Shown here in pieces: positions 19,066 to 26,111 of a stretch of 64,000 bases of DNA. Position 1 is the stretch's first letter. Every line of letters starts with the position of its first letter. Made by a program: the position numbers and the translations under genes. The notes below the pieces were generated by a model, which saw only the letters and a program-made list of their open reading frames with translations, was not told where the DNA came from and made no database searches. Source of the DNA: DASUPK01 sp963848955 (lineage in GTDB: Bacteria; Actinomycetota; Thermoleophilia; Solirubrobacterales; 70-9); contig CAWKFQ010000024.1 of the NCBI GenBank assembly GCA_963848955.1, positions 62,001 through 126,000 on the forward strand. Direction: 5' to 3'.

Positions 19066-19326
19066 GTGACATTGGCGTCGTTGTTTGAACGGTTTCGCTT
19101 GCTTCTGTGGGCTCTCGCGGCCGCCGTAATCGGCCTCTACATCTATGGCCTGTTCCTTGGCCTCTACGGACCTCTTGAGCTCGGGCTACTCAGTGTCGTG
19201 TCCCTGTCTCTGATCGTCCTGTTCACCATTCACGAGCTCCGGTTGCGTCGAGAGCTCCGCAAGGGGAAATATCACGACGAGTACGCGCGCGAGGGCCACG
19301 ACGCACGGGAGCGACGGGGCTACTAG
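19066..19326 (+). CDS. small two-helix membrane protein
   Basis: 86 residues from GTG 19066, with AAAGGA placed 5-6 nt upstream as a good ribosome-binding site. Two hydrophobic helices (residues about 10-32 and 36-55) are followed by a charged tail (RELRKGKYHDEYAREGHD). It diverges from ppdK. No family recognised; it may be the last gene of the inserted block. Confidence 0.6.
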   Translation: MTLASLFERFRLLLWALAAAVIGLYIYGLFLGLYGPLELGLLSVVSLSLIVLFTIHELRLRRELRKGKYHDEYAREGHDARERRGY

Positions 19327-19710
19327 TTGGCCGGGATGGGCGAGCACCGAGCACCGGTGGCGACCCCGTCCGTAATTTCGCGCTCGACGCTCGACGAGTT
19401 GATCTCCGAGCTGGCGGTCTTCCGTCCATGGCCGTTTCATGCTCGACCCTCCCAAGAAGGATCGGAGCAGCACCCGGAGTGGCTGGGTCGTGCCTGAGTG
19501 GCGGGACCGCGCAAACATCCGAGCATGTGGATCATCGTCTTCACGACGCTGTACGTCCTCTAGCCCGACCGGTACAAAGCGGAGAGGCGCTGGCCGCGCT
19601 CTAGCAGCCGATGCAGGTGGGACTCGAGCCAGCTATTGCCCACCTATGATCGCCTCGTGTCCCCGCCGTCCACACCGCAGCCCCATAACCCGCTGAAGCG
19701 GGAAGCGGAC
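19327..19710. other. gene-poor stretch containing the orphan ctaE tail
   Basis: This 384-bp stretch holds no gene I can support. It carries the right ctaE-tail repeat (19525-19563). Bases 19359-19498 can encode a 46-residue peptide from GTG, but it has no ribosome-binding site or recognisable motif. After the repeat there is only upstream sequence of the next small gene. Confidence 0.6.
19525..19563 (+). repeat. right copy of ctaE 3'-end repeat (orphan tail)
   Basis: It matches the end of ctaE at 36 of 38 bases plus a stop (TAG instead of TAA) and encodes MWIIVFTTLYVL-stop, against MWIIVFTTVYVL in ctaE. The two differing bases give one conservative change, as if this tail had once been coding. 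The sequence immediately before it is unrelated to ctaE. Confidence 0.88.
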
Positions 19711-19890
19711 ATGTTCCGCGTCCTGATCATGTTCGCCATCGCCGCCGCGATCGTGATCGCGGTGGCGCTGCTGTTCGGCTCATTGGCCGGGCTGATCGTC
19801 GGGGTCATCCTCGTCGCGATCGGCTTGTGGCGAACCTGGAACCTGATCCAGGACTGGCGCCGCTACGGGTCGGACCCGGCCGAGCGCTAG
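19711..19890 (+). CDS. 60-residue membrane protein
   Basis: ATG 19711 with GGGAAG about 5 nt upstream. Residues about 4-42 form one long or two closely packed hydrophobic helices, followed by WRTWNLIQDWRRYGSDPAER. It lies directly after the orphan ctaE tail, so before the proposed insertion it would have been the gene following ctaE; an oxidase-related role is therefore possible but unproven. It converges on the cytochrome c gene, with the two ends touching near 19887-19890. Confidence 0.6.
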   Translation: MFRVLIMFAIAAAIVIAVALLFGSLAGLIVGVILVAIGLWRTWNLIQDWRRYGSDPAER

Positions 19891-20638
19891 CGCCAGGGCC
19901 TACTTCTTGCCGCCGCCCCGGTTGCGCCTCCGCCGCCCCCGGTTGCACCCCCGCCCGTGGCGGTCTGGAGGTAGGAGACCAGCGCCTGGAGCTGGTCCGG
20001 CTGGAGGGTCTGGCCGAAGTTCTGGGGCATCACGTTGGGCGGGTAGCCCGGGGTGATCTGGCGTTCGGGTCGGTGATCGACTGGGAGATCTGCTGAGCGC
20101 TCATCCCCTTCAGGGCATCGTCGAGGTCGGGGCCGGTGGTGCCGGTTGTGGCGGCCTGCGCGAGGGTGTGGCAGCCGCCGCAGTTGGTGGCGAAGAACTG
20201 CGGCGGTGCGAAGACCGGCGGCTTGATGCCCGGCACGCCCGCGACGCTCGCGACATATGCGGCGACGTCGTTCAGGTCATCCCCGGTGACCAGGTCGGCG
20301 GGCATGTACACGCTGATCTGCTCCGGCGTGGCAGGGCGGGGGTTCTCGACCTGCGCCTTGATCACGCCCTCGAAGGTGTCCGGGTCCTGACCGTTGGCGC
20401 GCGCTTCCTTGAAGGCGTAGTCGAGATTGGGCCCGATCTGGGCGGTGGTCCCCGCGGCGGTGAGCGTGTGGCAGCTGCCGCACTTCTGCGTGAACAGTTG
20501 CTGGCCCCTCGCCATGTCCGGCTTGGGGCCGAGATCGCAGCCGGTCAAGGCGACCATGGCCGCGGCTGCGGCGATCGTGGCGACCACCCAGATCGCCCGC
20601 CCGTTGATCCGGTGGCCGCCGTGTAAGAGGTCGCTCAT
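19887..20638 (-). CDS. membrane-anchored diheme cytochrome c (one frameshift)
   Basis: ATG 20638. The N-terminal hydrophobic segment ends in a lipobox-like VALTGC (Cys near residue 34). Two heme-c sites follow, CGSCH and CGGCH, with a Met-rich region (ISVYMPADLV) likely giving a distal ligand. A one-base deletion near 20058 breaks the C terminus; the restored frame reads ITPGYPPNVMPQNFGQTL and ends in a Gly/Thr-rich tail (second heme ligand Met in NVMPQNF). It should carry electrons on the outer face to the aa3 oxidase encoded nearby. The exact stop (19887 or about 19902) is unsure. Confidence 0.87.
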
Positions 20639-20730
20639 CGGGGCCGGAATCCTATATGTCGCCCCCGAGCCCTCGGCACGTCACCGGGCGTGGGATAAGC
20701 TTGCGCCGAACGGCACTTGGAGGAGGTCGA

Positions 20731-21132
20731 GTGGAAGTTCGCCAGGGCATGTCGAGCGTGGTTTTGGCCGTCGGGCCGGGCCACACCCTGCGGGAGACGG
20801 CGACCAAGATGACCGAGAAGGGAACCGGCGCCGCCCTCGTCTTCGACGACGAGTCGCCGGGCCCGCGGATCATCACCGAGCGCGACATCCTGAGGGCCGT
20901 TGGCACCGGCAAGGACCCGGACAGCGAGAAGGTCGCCGATCACATGTCGGAGAGCGTGATCTCCGCTGCTCCCGGCTGGAGCCTCGAGCAGGCCGCCGAC
21001 GAGATGGTCCAGCGCGGCATCCGCCACCTGGTCATCGTCGATCGCGGCGAGCTCGTCGGCGTGCTCTCGATGCGGGACATCGTCCGCTGCTGGACCGAGG
21101 TCGGCGCGACCTCGTCGATGTCGCCGCCCTAG
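20731..21132 (+). CDS. CBS-domain-pair protein
   Basis: 133 residues from GTG 20731, with GGAGGAGG about 5 nt upstream deciding the start. Two CBS motifs fill the protein: GHTLRETATKMTEKGTGAALV...ITERDIL and WSLEQAADEMVQRGIRHLVIV...VLSMRDIV. Such stand-alone pairs bind adenine nucleotides and act as energy sensors. It converges, with a 4-nt overlap at the stops, on the oxidase-like operon on the other strand. Confidence 0.88.
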   Translation: MEVRQGMSSVVLAVGPGHTLRETATKMTEKGTGAALVFDDESPGPRIITERDILRAVGTGKDPDSEKVADHMSESVISAAPGWSLEQAADEMVQRGIRHLVIVDRGELVGVLSMRDIVRCWTEVGATSSMSPP

Positions 21133-21389
21133 TCCTCCGGGACAGATACCGACAGCGGGATCGGCGCCGTATCGGTGCGCTGGTGGCGCGGCATGCGTTC
21201 GATCTCGTTCCGGTTGGCGCGCAGCCAGCCGATCAGCGAGGGCAGCGCGATGAAGGCGCCGATCACCGAGTATGGCCACCAGGCGTAGAGGCCCACGATG
21301 ACCGCGGACAGCCCAAGGGCGAGGAGCGCCGGATAGACGCTCGGACGGGGCATGTAGATCGACTCGGTCGGCTTCGGCGGCTGGCTCAT
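21129..21389 (-). CDS. small oxidase-associated membrane protein, subunit IV-like
   Basis: 86 residues from ATG 21389, which overlaps the stop of the tiny upstream gene (ATGA). Two helices (residues about 18-37 and 39-55, with ALLALGLSAVIVGLYAWWPY) are followed by a basic, proline-rich tail. It is last in the operon subII-like, subI-like, ctaA, ctaB, 36-residue protein. By position and size it resembles the actinobacterial oxidase subunit IV, but without sequence proof. Function inferred from context only. Confidence 0.6.
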   Translation of the reverse strand: MSQPPKPTESIYMPRPSVYPALLALGLSAVIVGLYAWWPYSVIGAFIALPSLIGWLRANRNEIERMPRHQRTDTAPIPLSVSVPED

Positions 21390-21496
21390 CGCAGATAGAG
21401 GACGGAGATGTAGAAGGCCAGGGCGAAGACGAGCAGGGCGAGCGAGCTGGCGATCATGCCCGACTTGATGAGTGCTCTGGCGCGCTCGCGGTCCAC
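21386..21496 (-). CDS. 36-residue single-helix membrane protein
   Basis: GTG 21496 to TGA 21386. The peptide starts MDRERARALIKSG and continues with one hydrophobic helix (residues about 14-33) ending ISVLYLR. Its TGA overlaps the next ATG (ATGA), and it lies 12 bp after ctaB, so coupling supports real translation despite its size. Tiny single-helix subunits are common in oxidases and assembly complexes; the exact role is unknown. Confidence 0.55.
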   Translation of the reverse strand: MDRERARALIKSGMIASSLALLVFALAFYISVLYLR

Positions 21497-21507
21497 GGGC
21501 CGGAAGC

Positions 21508-22479
21508 CTATAGCGCCCGATCGAGGGCCATCGCCAAGAAGAGCAGCGCCAGGTACGCGAGCGAGCTCAGATAGAGCCGCCGCGCCGCCTGCCGCGTCGG
21601 GTGCGCGAGCAGCACGAGCGCGAGCCCGATGAAGCCGGCGCCCAGCGCGAGCGCAGTGATCAGGTAGGCGGTCCCGAACAGGCCGGTCAGCACCGGCCCG
21701 ATAGTCACGGCGACCAGCAGCACCGCATAGGCGACGATCTGGTGGCGCGTGGTGGTCTCGCCGCGGACGACCGGCAGCATCGGCACGCCGGTGCGCGCGT
21801 AGTCATCCGAGATCAGCAGGGAGAGCGCCCAGAAGTGGGGCGGAGTCCAGAAGAAGACGATCGCGAACGGCCAGAGCGCCTGCGCAGAGAGGGCGCCGGT
21901 GGCTGCCGCCCAGCCGACCAGCGGTGGCATCGCCCCCGCGGCTCCGCCGAGGACGATGTTCTGCGGCGTCCGCGGCTTCAGCCAGAGCGTGTAGACGAAG
22001 ACGTAGCCGAGCAGGCCTGCGGCGGCGAGCGCCGCGGTCAGCCCGTTGACCGTGATCCACAACTGGGCCACCGCGACGATTCCCAGCGTCGACCCGAAGG
22101 CGAGTCCGCGCCGCGGCTCGATCCTCCCGCTCGCCAGCGGCCGCTTGGCGGTGCGGGCCATGCGCGCGTCCCGCTCCCGCTCGATGTAGTGATTGATCGC
22201 TCCGGCGCCGCCCGCGGCGAGGTAGCCGCCCAGGCAGGTCCAGAGGATCGTCGAGAGCGCGGGGCCCCCCGGGTCCGCGACGAACATCGTCGCCACGCAG
22301 GTGAGCAGAAGCAGCGAGATGATCCTCGGCTTGGTCAGAGTGACGTAGTCGTTGGCCACGCCGATCGCCGCCCGCATGGTGCGGGCCCGCGCATCGTCCG
22401 GGGTGACCGAGACGTGGTCGCCGCCCGGCCGCCGCCGGCGGCCGATCCGCTGCTGGCCGGTCCGAAGATGAACGCTCAT
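21508..22479 (-). CDS. ctaB: protoheme IX farnesyltransferase (heme O synthase)
   Basis: 323 residues; ATG 22479 overlaps the ctaA stop by 4 nt. UbiA-family membrane prenyltransferase with about eight helices. The Asp-rich site YIERERDARMARTAKRPLASG and the second motif LLISDDYARTGVPMLP are present, both aligning with heme O synthases. It adds a farnesyl group to heme b, the first step to heme A. In this operon it follows ctaA and the oxidase-like subunits. Confidence 0.94.
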   Translation of the reverse strand: MSVHLRTGQQRIGRRRRPGGDHVSVTPDDARARTMRAAIGVANDYVTLTKPRIISLLLLTCVATMFVADPGGPALSTILWTCLGGYLAAGGAGAINHYIERERDARMARTAKRPLASGRIEPRRGLAFGSTLGIVAVAQLWITVNGLTAALAAAGLLGYVFVYTLWLKPRTPQNIVLGGAAGAMPPLVGWAAATGALSAQALWPFAIVFFWTPPHFWALSLLISDDYARTGVPMLPVVRGETTTRHQIVAYAVLLVAVTIGPVLTGLFGTAYLITALALGAGFIGLALVLLAHPTRQAARRLYLSSLAYLALLFLAMALDRAL

Positions 22480-23519
22480 GCCGGCGCCGCCGAGGCCTCA
22501 GCCCGTGGTGCCCGTTCGTCCGACCGAGCGGGGCTCGGGAGCCAGGCGAGCCGATAGGCGATCGAGATCACGGCCGCCCAGAGCAGCGTCGCGACCGTGA
22601 GGTGGCCGACGATCAGCGCCGCATGCTCGCCGAGCCAGACGTTCATCCCTCCGAGCAGGACCTGGGCGAACAGGAGCAACGCGGCGAGCAGAAGGAGGCG
22701 GTCTCGCGAGCCCCGCGCGAAGGCGACGGATAGCAAGAGGATGATCGCGAGCGTCGCTGCGTACACGAAGACGCGGTGGGTGAGGTGGATATCGGTCAGC
22801 CGGTTGTTTCCGAAGGGCAGGAACTTCCCGTCACCACAGGTCGGGAACTGATGCCCGCAGGCGAGATGGGCTCCGGCGATGTTCGGGCCGACCTCGTTGA
22901 CGCCACGCTCCTCGGTCCCGGCCATATAGCCGCCGGCGACGATCGCGCAGAGCAGCAGAACCGCGGCCGTCACTGCGTAGGGCTTCAGCCCACGGACCGG
23001 CGCCCGGACCGGCTGGTCGGCCTCCACCGCAGCCTCGGAGCGAGCCTTGAAGCTGAGCCAGAGCAGCAGGCCGAAGAGGATCATCGCGGCGCCGAGATGG
23101 GCCGCCACCAGCCCGTCCTTGAGGCTGTGCTCGACCGTCAGCCCGCCGAGCCCGGCCTGGACCAGGACGAGCAGGCCGGCGGCGATGCTGCCGCGGAAGG
23201 CCCAACCGTTGCCGTTCCGCAGGTCGCGATACGCGCGCCAGCAGAGCAGCGCGATCAGGACCACCACGACCGCCGCAAGCAGGCGATGCGAGAACTCGAT
23301 GAAGGTGTTCTCGTCACCCACGAGCGGGATCACGTCGCCGCCACAGAGCGGCCATCCCTTGGTCCCGCTGCCGCCGGGGCCGCAGCCCAGCCCGGAGTCG
23401 CTGACGCGAACGACCCCGCCGACGATGATCAGCAGGAAGGTGACAACAGCGGTGAGGTCTGCCAAGCGGCGAAACCGGCGGAGCCCTGCACCGCCGCCGC
23501 CGGCACCGGGTCCGGCCAT
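22476..23519 (-). CDS. ctaA: heme A synthase (COX15/CtaA)
   Basis: 347 residues, about eight helices. Four heme-ligand His segments are visible: FIEFSHRLLAAVV, LVAAHLGAAMI, DIHLTHRVFVYAA and LIVGHLTVATLL. The extracytoplasmic loops contain the Cys pairs typical of bacterial CtaA (LGCGPGGSGTKGWPLCGG and LACGHQFPTCGDG). It oxidises heme O to heme A. It starts 4 bp after the stop of the ligand-less subunit I homologue. Confidence 0.94.
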   Translation of the reverse strand: MAGPGAGGGGAGLRRFRRLADLTAVVTFLLIIVGGVVRVSDSGLGCGPGGSGTKGWPLCGGDVIPLVGDENTFIEFSHRLLAAVVVVLIALLCWRAYRDLRNGNGWAFRGSIAAGLLVLVQAGLGGLTVEHSLKDGLVAAHLGAAMILFGLLLWLSFKARSEAAVEADQPVRAPVRGLKPYAVTAAVLLLCAIVAGGYMAGTEERGVNEVGPNIAGAHLACGHQFPTCGDGKFLPFGNNRLTDIHLTHRVFVYAATLAIILLLSVAFARGSRDRLLLLAALLLFAQVLLGGMNVWLGEHAALIVGHLTVATLLWAAVISIAYRLAWLPSPARSDERAPRAEASAAPA

Positions 23520-23523
23520 GGCG

Positions 23524-25236
23524 TCAGGCTACCGGCTCGCGCGTTTCGGTCGGGGCGGCGTGGGAGGCGTCATGGCGGCGCACAGCCTCGCGAATATCGC
23601 GCAGCGGCTCGTCGCTGCGAACGTCCGGGACGACGTCGAAGTTGTGGGGCGGTGGGGGCGAGGTCGCGAACCACTCGAGCGTCTCGCCATGCCACGGATC
23701 GTGGCCGGCGCGCACGCCGCGTTTGACCGAGACATACCCGTTGACGATGGTGAGCACGACCCCGAGCGAGAGCACGAAGGAGCCGATCGTCGCGATCAGG
23801 TTGTAGGCGTTGAGGCTCATGGCGTTGATCGCATCGCTCGCCTCGAAGAACTTGAAGATGTCCACCTGTTGCCCCTCCACTCCAGCGAGGAAGAGCGGGA
23901 TGAAGGTGACGTGGGCCCCCAGCACGATCAGCGTGGCGGACGACTTCGCGAGGCTCTCGCCCATCACCCGGCCGGTCATCTTCGGGAACCAGTAGTAGAG
24001 CGCGGCGAACCCGCCGAGTATCGGGCCACCGACCAGCACGTAGCCGCTGGCCGCGGTCGAGGCGGTGGTGTCCGCGAGCAGCCAGTTGACGGGGATCACG
24101 CTCTGGATCAGCTCCATGACGAGACCGAAGCTGAGGGTCGAGATCGCCGCCAGGGCGAACACCAGCGGCGCCCGCATCCGCAGGACTCCCCCGGCCAGCG
24201 TCCCGAGCCAGTTGACGAACACCGCGCCGATCGGGATCACCAGGAGCAGCGACATCAGCATCGCGCCGTAGAGCCAGCCGATCGGGATCGAGGCGCTCAT
24301 CATGTTCTGCATCCAGGCGAGCAGGCCGAGCGGCATGATCGCCGCCATCGAAATCGCCAGCGCCCGGCGGGAGAGCAGTGGCTTGCCCGAGAAGACGGGC
24401 AGGATCTCCGAGATCGCGCCGATCGGGCCCAGCAGGAAGACGAGGTAGGTGCCGGTGAAGAAGATCCAGCTCAGGTGCTGGTAGTAGAGCGGCGCACCGC
24501 CCTCACCCGGATCGAAGAAGACACCGTCGAAGTGGCGGTCGATCTCCAGCATGACCAGCGCCGCAGCCATCGCTGTGCCGGCGATGATCATCGTCCAGCT
24601 CGAGACTGCCGCCGAGAAGCTGAAGGTGGGGAGCCGGCGCCAGGCGAGGCCGGGCGCTCGCAGCTTCGCGACCGTCACGGCGAGGTTGATCGACAGGAGG
24701 ACCAGGCCGACCACGGTGAGGCCGACTGCGGTGATCCAGACGTCGACGCCGTTGTTGGAGATGAAGACCGTGTCCGAGAGCGGCGGCCACGAGTTGAAGC
24801 CCGCCTCCGGAGGCGTGTAGACGAAGCTCACGTAGAGCAGGGCGCCGCCGAGCAGGTAGAGCCAGAGCGACAGCGAGGCGAGACGCGGGAAGGCCAGCGA
24901 CCGCGCGCCGATCTGCAGCGGAACGACGTAGGTGAAGAGCCCGAAGAGGAACGGCAGGGCGAAGAGCACGATCAGGGTCGCGCTGCCGACCGAGAGGAGG
25001 CGATTGAAGGTCACCGGCGCGATCAGGTCGTTCTCCGGCACCGCCAGCTGGAGGCGGATGAGCAGGAAGGCGACGATCCCGAGCACCAGGAACGAGACCG
25101 CGGCGCCGATGTAGATCCGGCCGACGTCCTTGTGGTCGGGGCTCATCACCATCTCGAGCCAGCGCGGCCGTGTCGCCGGGGGCCCGTCGGTGACCAGCTC
25201 GGGCCGATGAGGGGCGAGTGTCCTGCCGTCGCTCAT
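23524..25236 (-). CDS. cytochrome oxidase subunit I homologue lacking every heme and copper ligand
   Basis: 570 residues in one clean frame; ATG 25236 overlaps the preceding stop (ATGA). Family membership is plain: SPDHKDVGRIYIG, VVPLQIGARSLAFPRL, YYQHLSWIF, YYWFPKMTGR and the tail DPWHGETLEWFATSPPPPHNF, with about twelve helices. Aligned to the intact CtaD at 8724-10659, the ligands are all replaced: heme a His by Gly84, CuB His by Thr261, Tyr by Leu265, the His pair by Gln310-Asn311, heme a3 His by Ala396, heme a His by Gly398. K-channel Lys is Val339; D-channel Asp is Ser113. It cannot bind the redox centres in the usual way; function unknown. Confidence 0.9.
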   Translation of the reverse strand: MSDGRTLAPHRPELVTDGPPATRPRWLEMVMSPDHKDVGRIYIGAAVSFLVLGIVAFLLIRLQLAVPENDLIAPVTFNRLLSVGSATLIVLFALPFLFGLFTYVVPLQIGARSLAFPRLASLSLWLYLLGGALLYVSFVYTPPEAGFNSWPPLSDTVFISNNGVDVWITAVGLTVVGLVLLSINLAVTVAKLRAPGLAWRRLPTFSFSAAVSSWTMIIAGTAMAAALVMLEIDRHFDGVFFDPGEGGAPLYYQHLSWIFFTGTYLVFLLGPIGAISEILPVFSGKPLLSRRALAISMAAIMPLGLLAWMQNMMSASIPIGWLYGAMLMSLLLVIPIGAVFVNWLGTLAGGVLRMRAPLVFALAAISTLSFGLVMELIQSVIPVNWLLADTTASTAASGYVLVGGPILGGFAALYYWFPKMTGRVMGESLAKSSATLIVLGAHVTFIPLFLAGVEGQQVDIFKFFEASDAINAMSLNAYNLIATIGSFVLSLGVVLTIVNGYVSVKRGVRAGHDPWHGETLEWFATSPPPPHNFDVVPDVRSDEPLRDIREAVRRHDASHAAPTETREPVA

Positions 25237-25991
25237 CCTGGTTCTCCAAGCGCGTTCTGAACGAAGGTCTGTGCTTCCTTGATGCCGGCGGCCTGCTGCT
25301 CGAGCCAGGCCTGGTACGTCGGCACGTCGACGACGTGCACCCGGGTCCGCATCACGGCGTAGGAGGCGCCCGAGAACGCGTAGCTGGCCCCGTCGAAGTC
25401 GCCGGTCTGGTCGGCCTTGAACCAGGTCTGGTTGCTCGTGCCCGGTGTCGCGTCGAACTTGCCACTCAGGCCGGGCACGTACCAGCGGTGGACGACATCG
25501 GTCGAGCAGAGCCTCAGCACGACGGCCGTGTCGACCGGGACGACGAGCTCGTAATACGAGTACACCCCGGTCGGATACTGATATCGCCAGATCCACTGCT
25601 GTCCGCAGGCCTGGATCTGAAGCGGCGCCGTCTTGGCCCCGGCCGGAACGCTGAGTCCTCGCTGCGCCGTGATCAGCGAAGACGCCTGCAGCCCATCGGG
25701 ACCCGACGCCTCCACCTGCTTCGCGTTGTCGGTCTTGATCACGCCGAGCACGAAGGCGACGAGCGCCAGGACCGCGAACGCCCCGGCCGTCCCGAGCTGG
25801 GCGGGGCGGCGCACCACCAGCCGTCGCGGCTGGCGCCCCCGCGCGGAGCGGAAGCGCATGACGAGCGCGAGCAGGGCGCCGTTGATCGCCAGGAGCAGGA
25901 CGATTCCCGCGACGAGCATCACCCAGTAGAGGGTGTTGAGGTCGTCTGCGTTCGGCGAGTGGCCGCCGGGAGGGCTGAGGAGCGCTAGCAA
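25233..25991 (-). CDS. cytochrome oxidase subunit II homologue lacking the CuA site
   Basis: 252 residues from a TTG at 25991. Two N-terminal helices (residues about 22-47 and 68-86) precede a cupredoxin-like domain: CGQQWIWRYQYPTG, STDVVHRWYVPGLSGKFDATPG. The CuA loop, normally C-x-E-x-C-x-x-x-H-x-x-M, reads S203-x-A205-x-S207-x-x-x-Y211-x-x-M214. Only His168 and Met214 remain. CuA loss is known in quinol oxidases (CyoA), but here the partner subunit I has also lost its ligands. First gene of the operon, translationally coupled to that subunit. Confidence 0.87.
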   Translation of the reverse strand: MLALLSPPGGHSPNADDLNTLYWVMLVAGIVLLLAINGALLALVMRFRSARGRQPRRLVVRRPAQLGTAGAFAVLALVAFVLGVIKTDNAKQVEASGPDGLQASSLITAQRGLSVPAGAKTAPLQIQACGQQWIWRYQYPTGVYSYYELVVPVDTAVVLRLCSTDVVHRWYVPGLSGKFDATPGTSNQTWFKADQTGDFDGASYAFSGASYAVMRTRVHVVDVPTYQAWLEQQAAGIKEAQTFVQNALGEPG

Positions 25992-26111
25992 GGCGGCGTG
26001 AGTCTATTAATTCGCCCGCTCGCCACGCCCACCCCGGCGCTCCTGGCTGGCTGGCCAAATTCGTCCCGCCGTCTGGCAGAATCGGCGCACAGGACGGACG
26101 GAGGAGGAGGC

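Larger units (their letters stand above)
12304..19563. mobile_element. putative 7.2-kb island inserted at the 3' end of ctaE
   Basis: The block between the two ctaE tails holds 12540-19326: DUF47, pit, FAD oxidoreductase, ZIP transporter, ppdK and a small membrane protein. The left copy keeps ctaE intact and the right copy is a 13-codon orphan tail ending in a stop, as left by recombination into a gene's 3' end. Codons inside use more A/T-ending triplets (for example CTA, TAT, ATT and ATA in the FAD gene) than the flanks. No integrase, transposase or terminal inverted repeat is visible, so it may be an old, decayed event or a tandem-duplication scar. Bases 12304-12539 hold no gene I can support. 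Confidence 0.5.

Noticed and set aside
19525..19563. A 12-residue peptide gene (MWIIVFTTLYVL)
   Set aside because: It is the end of ctaE repeated without the rest of the gene and without a ribosome-binding site.
23047..25260. A 737-codon plus-strand open frame opposite the oxidase-like operon
   Set aside because: Very rich in Arg/Glu/His/Asp with no domain; it is the antisense shadow of the GC-rich ctaA and coxA-like genes, whose protein signatures are clear.
25541..25991. Simple quinol oxidase explanation for the CuA-less subunit II
   Set aside because: Not excluded for subunit II alone, but the linked subunit I lacks all heme/copper ligands, so catalysis by this pair is not credible.
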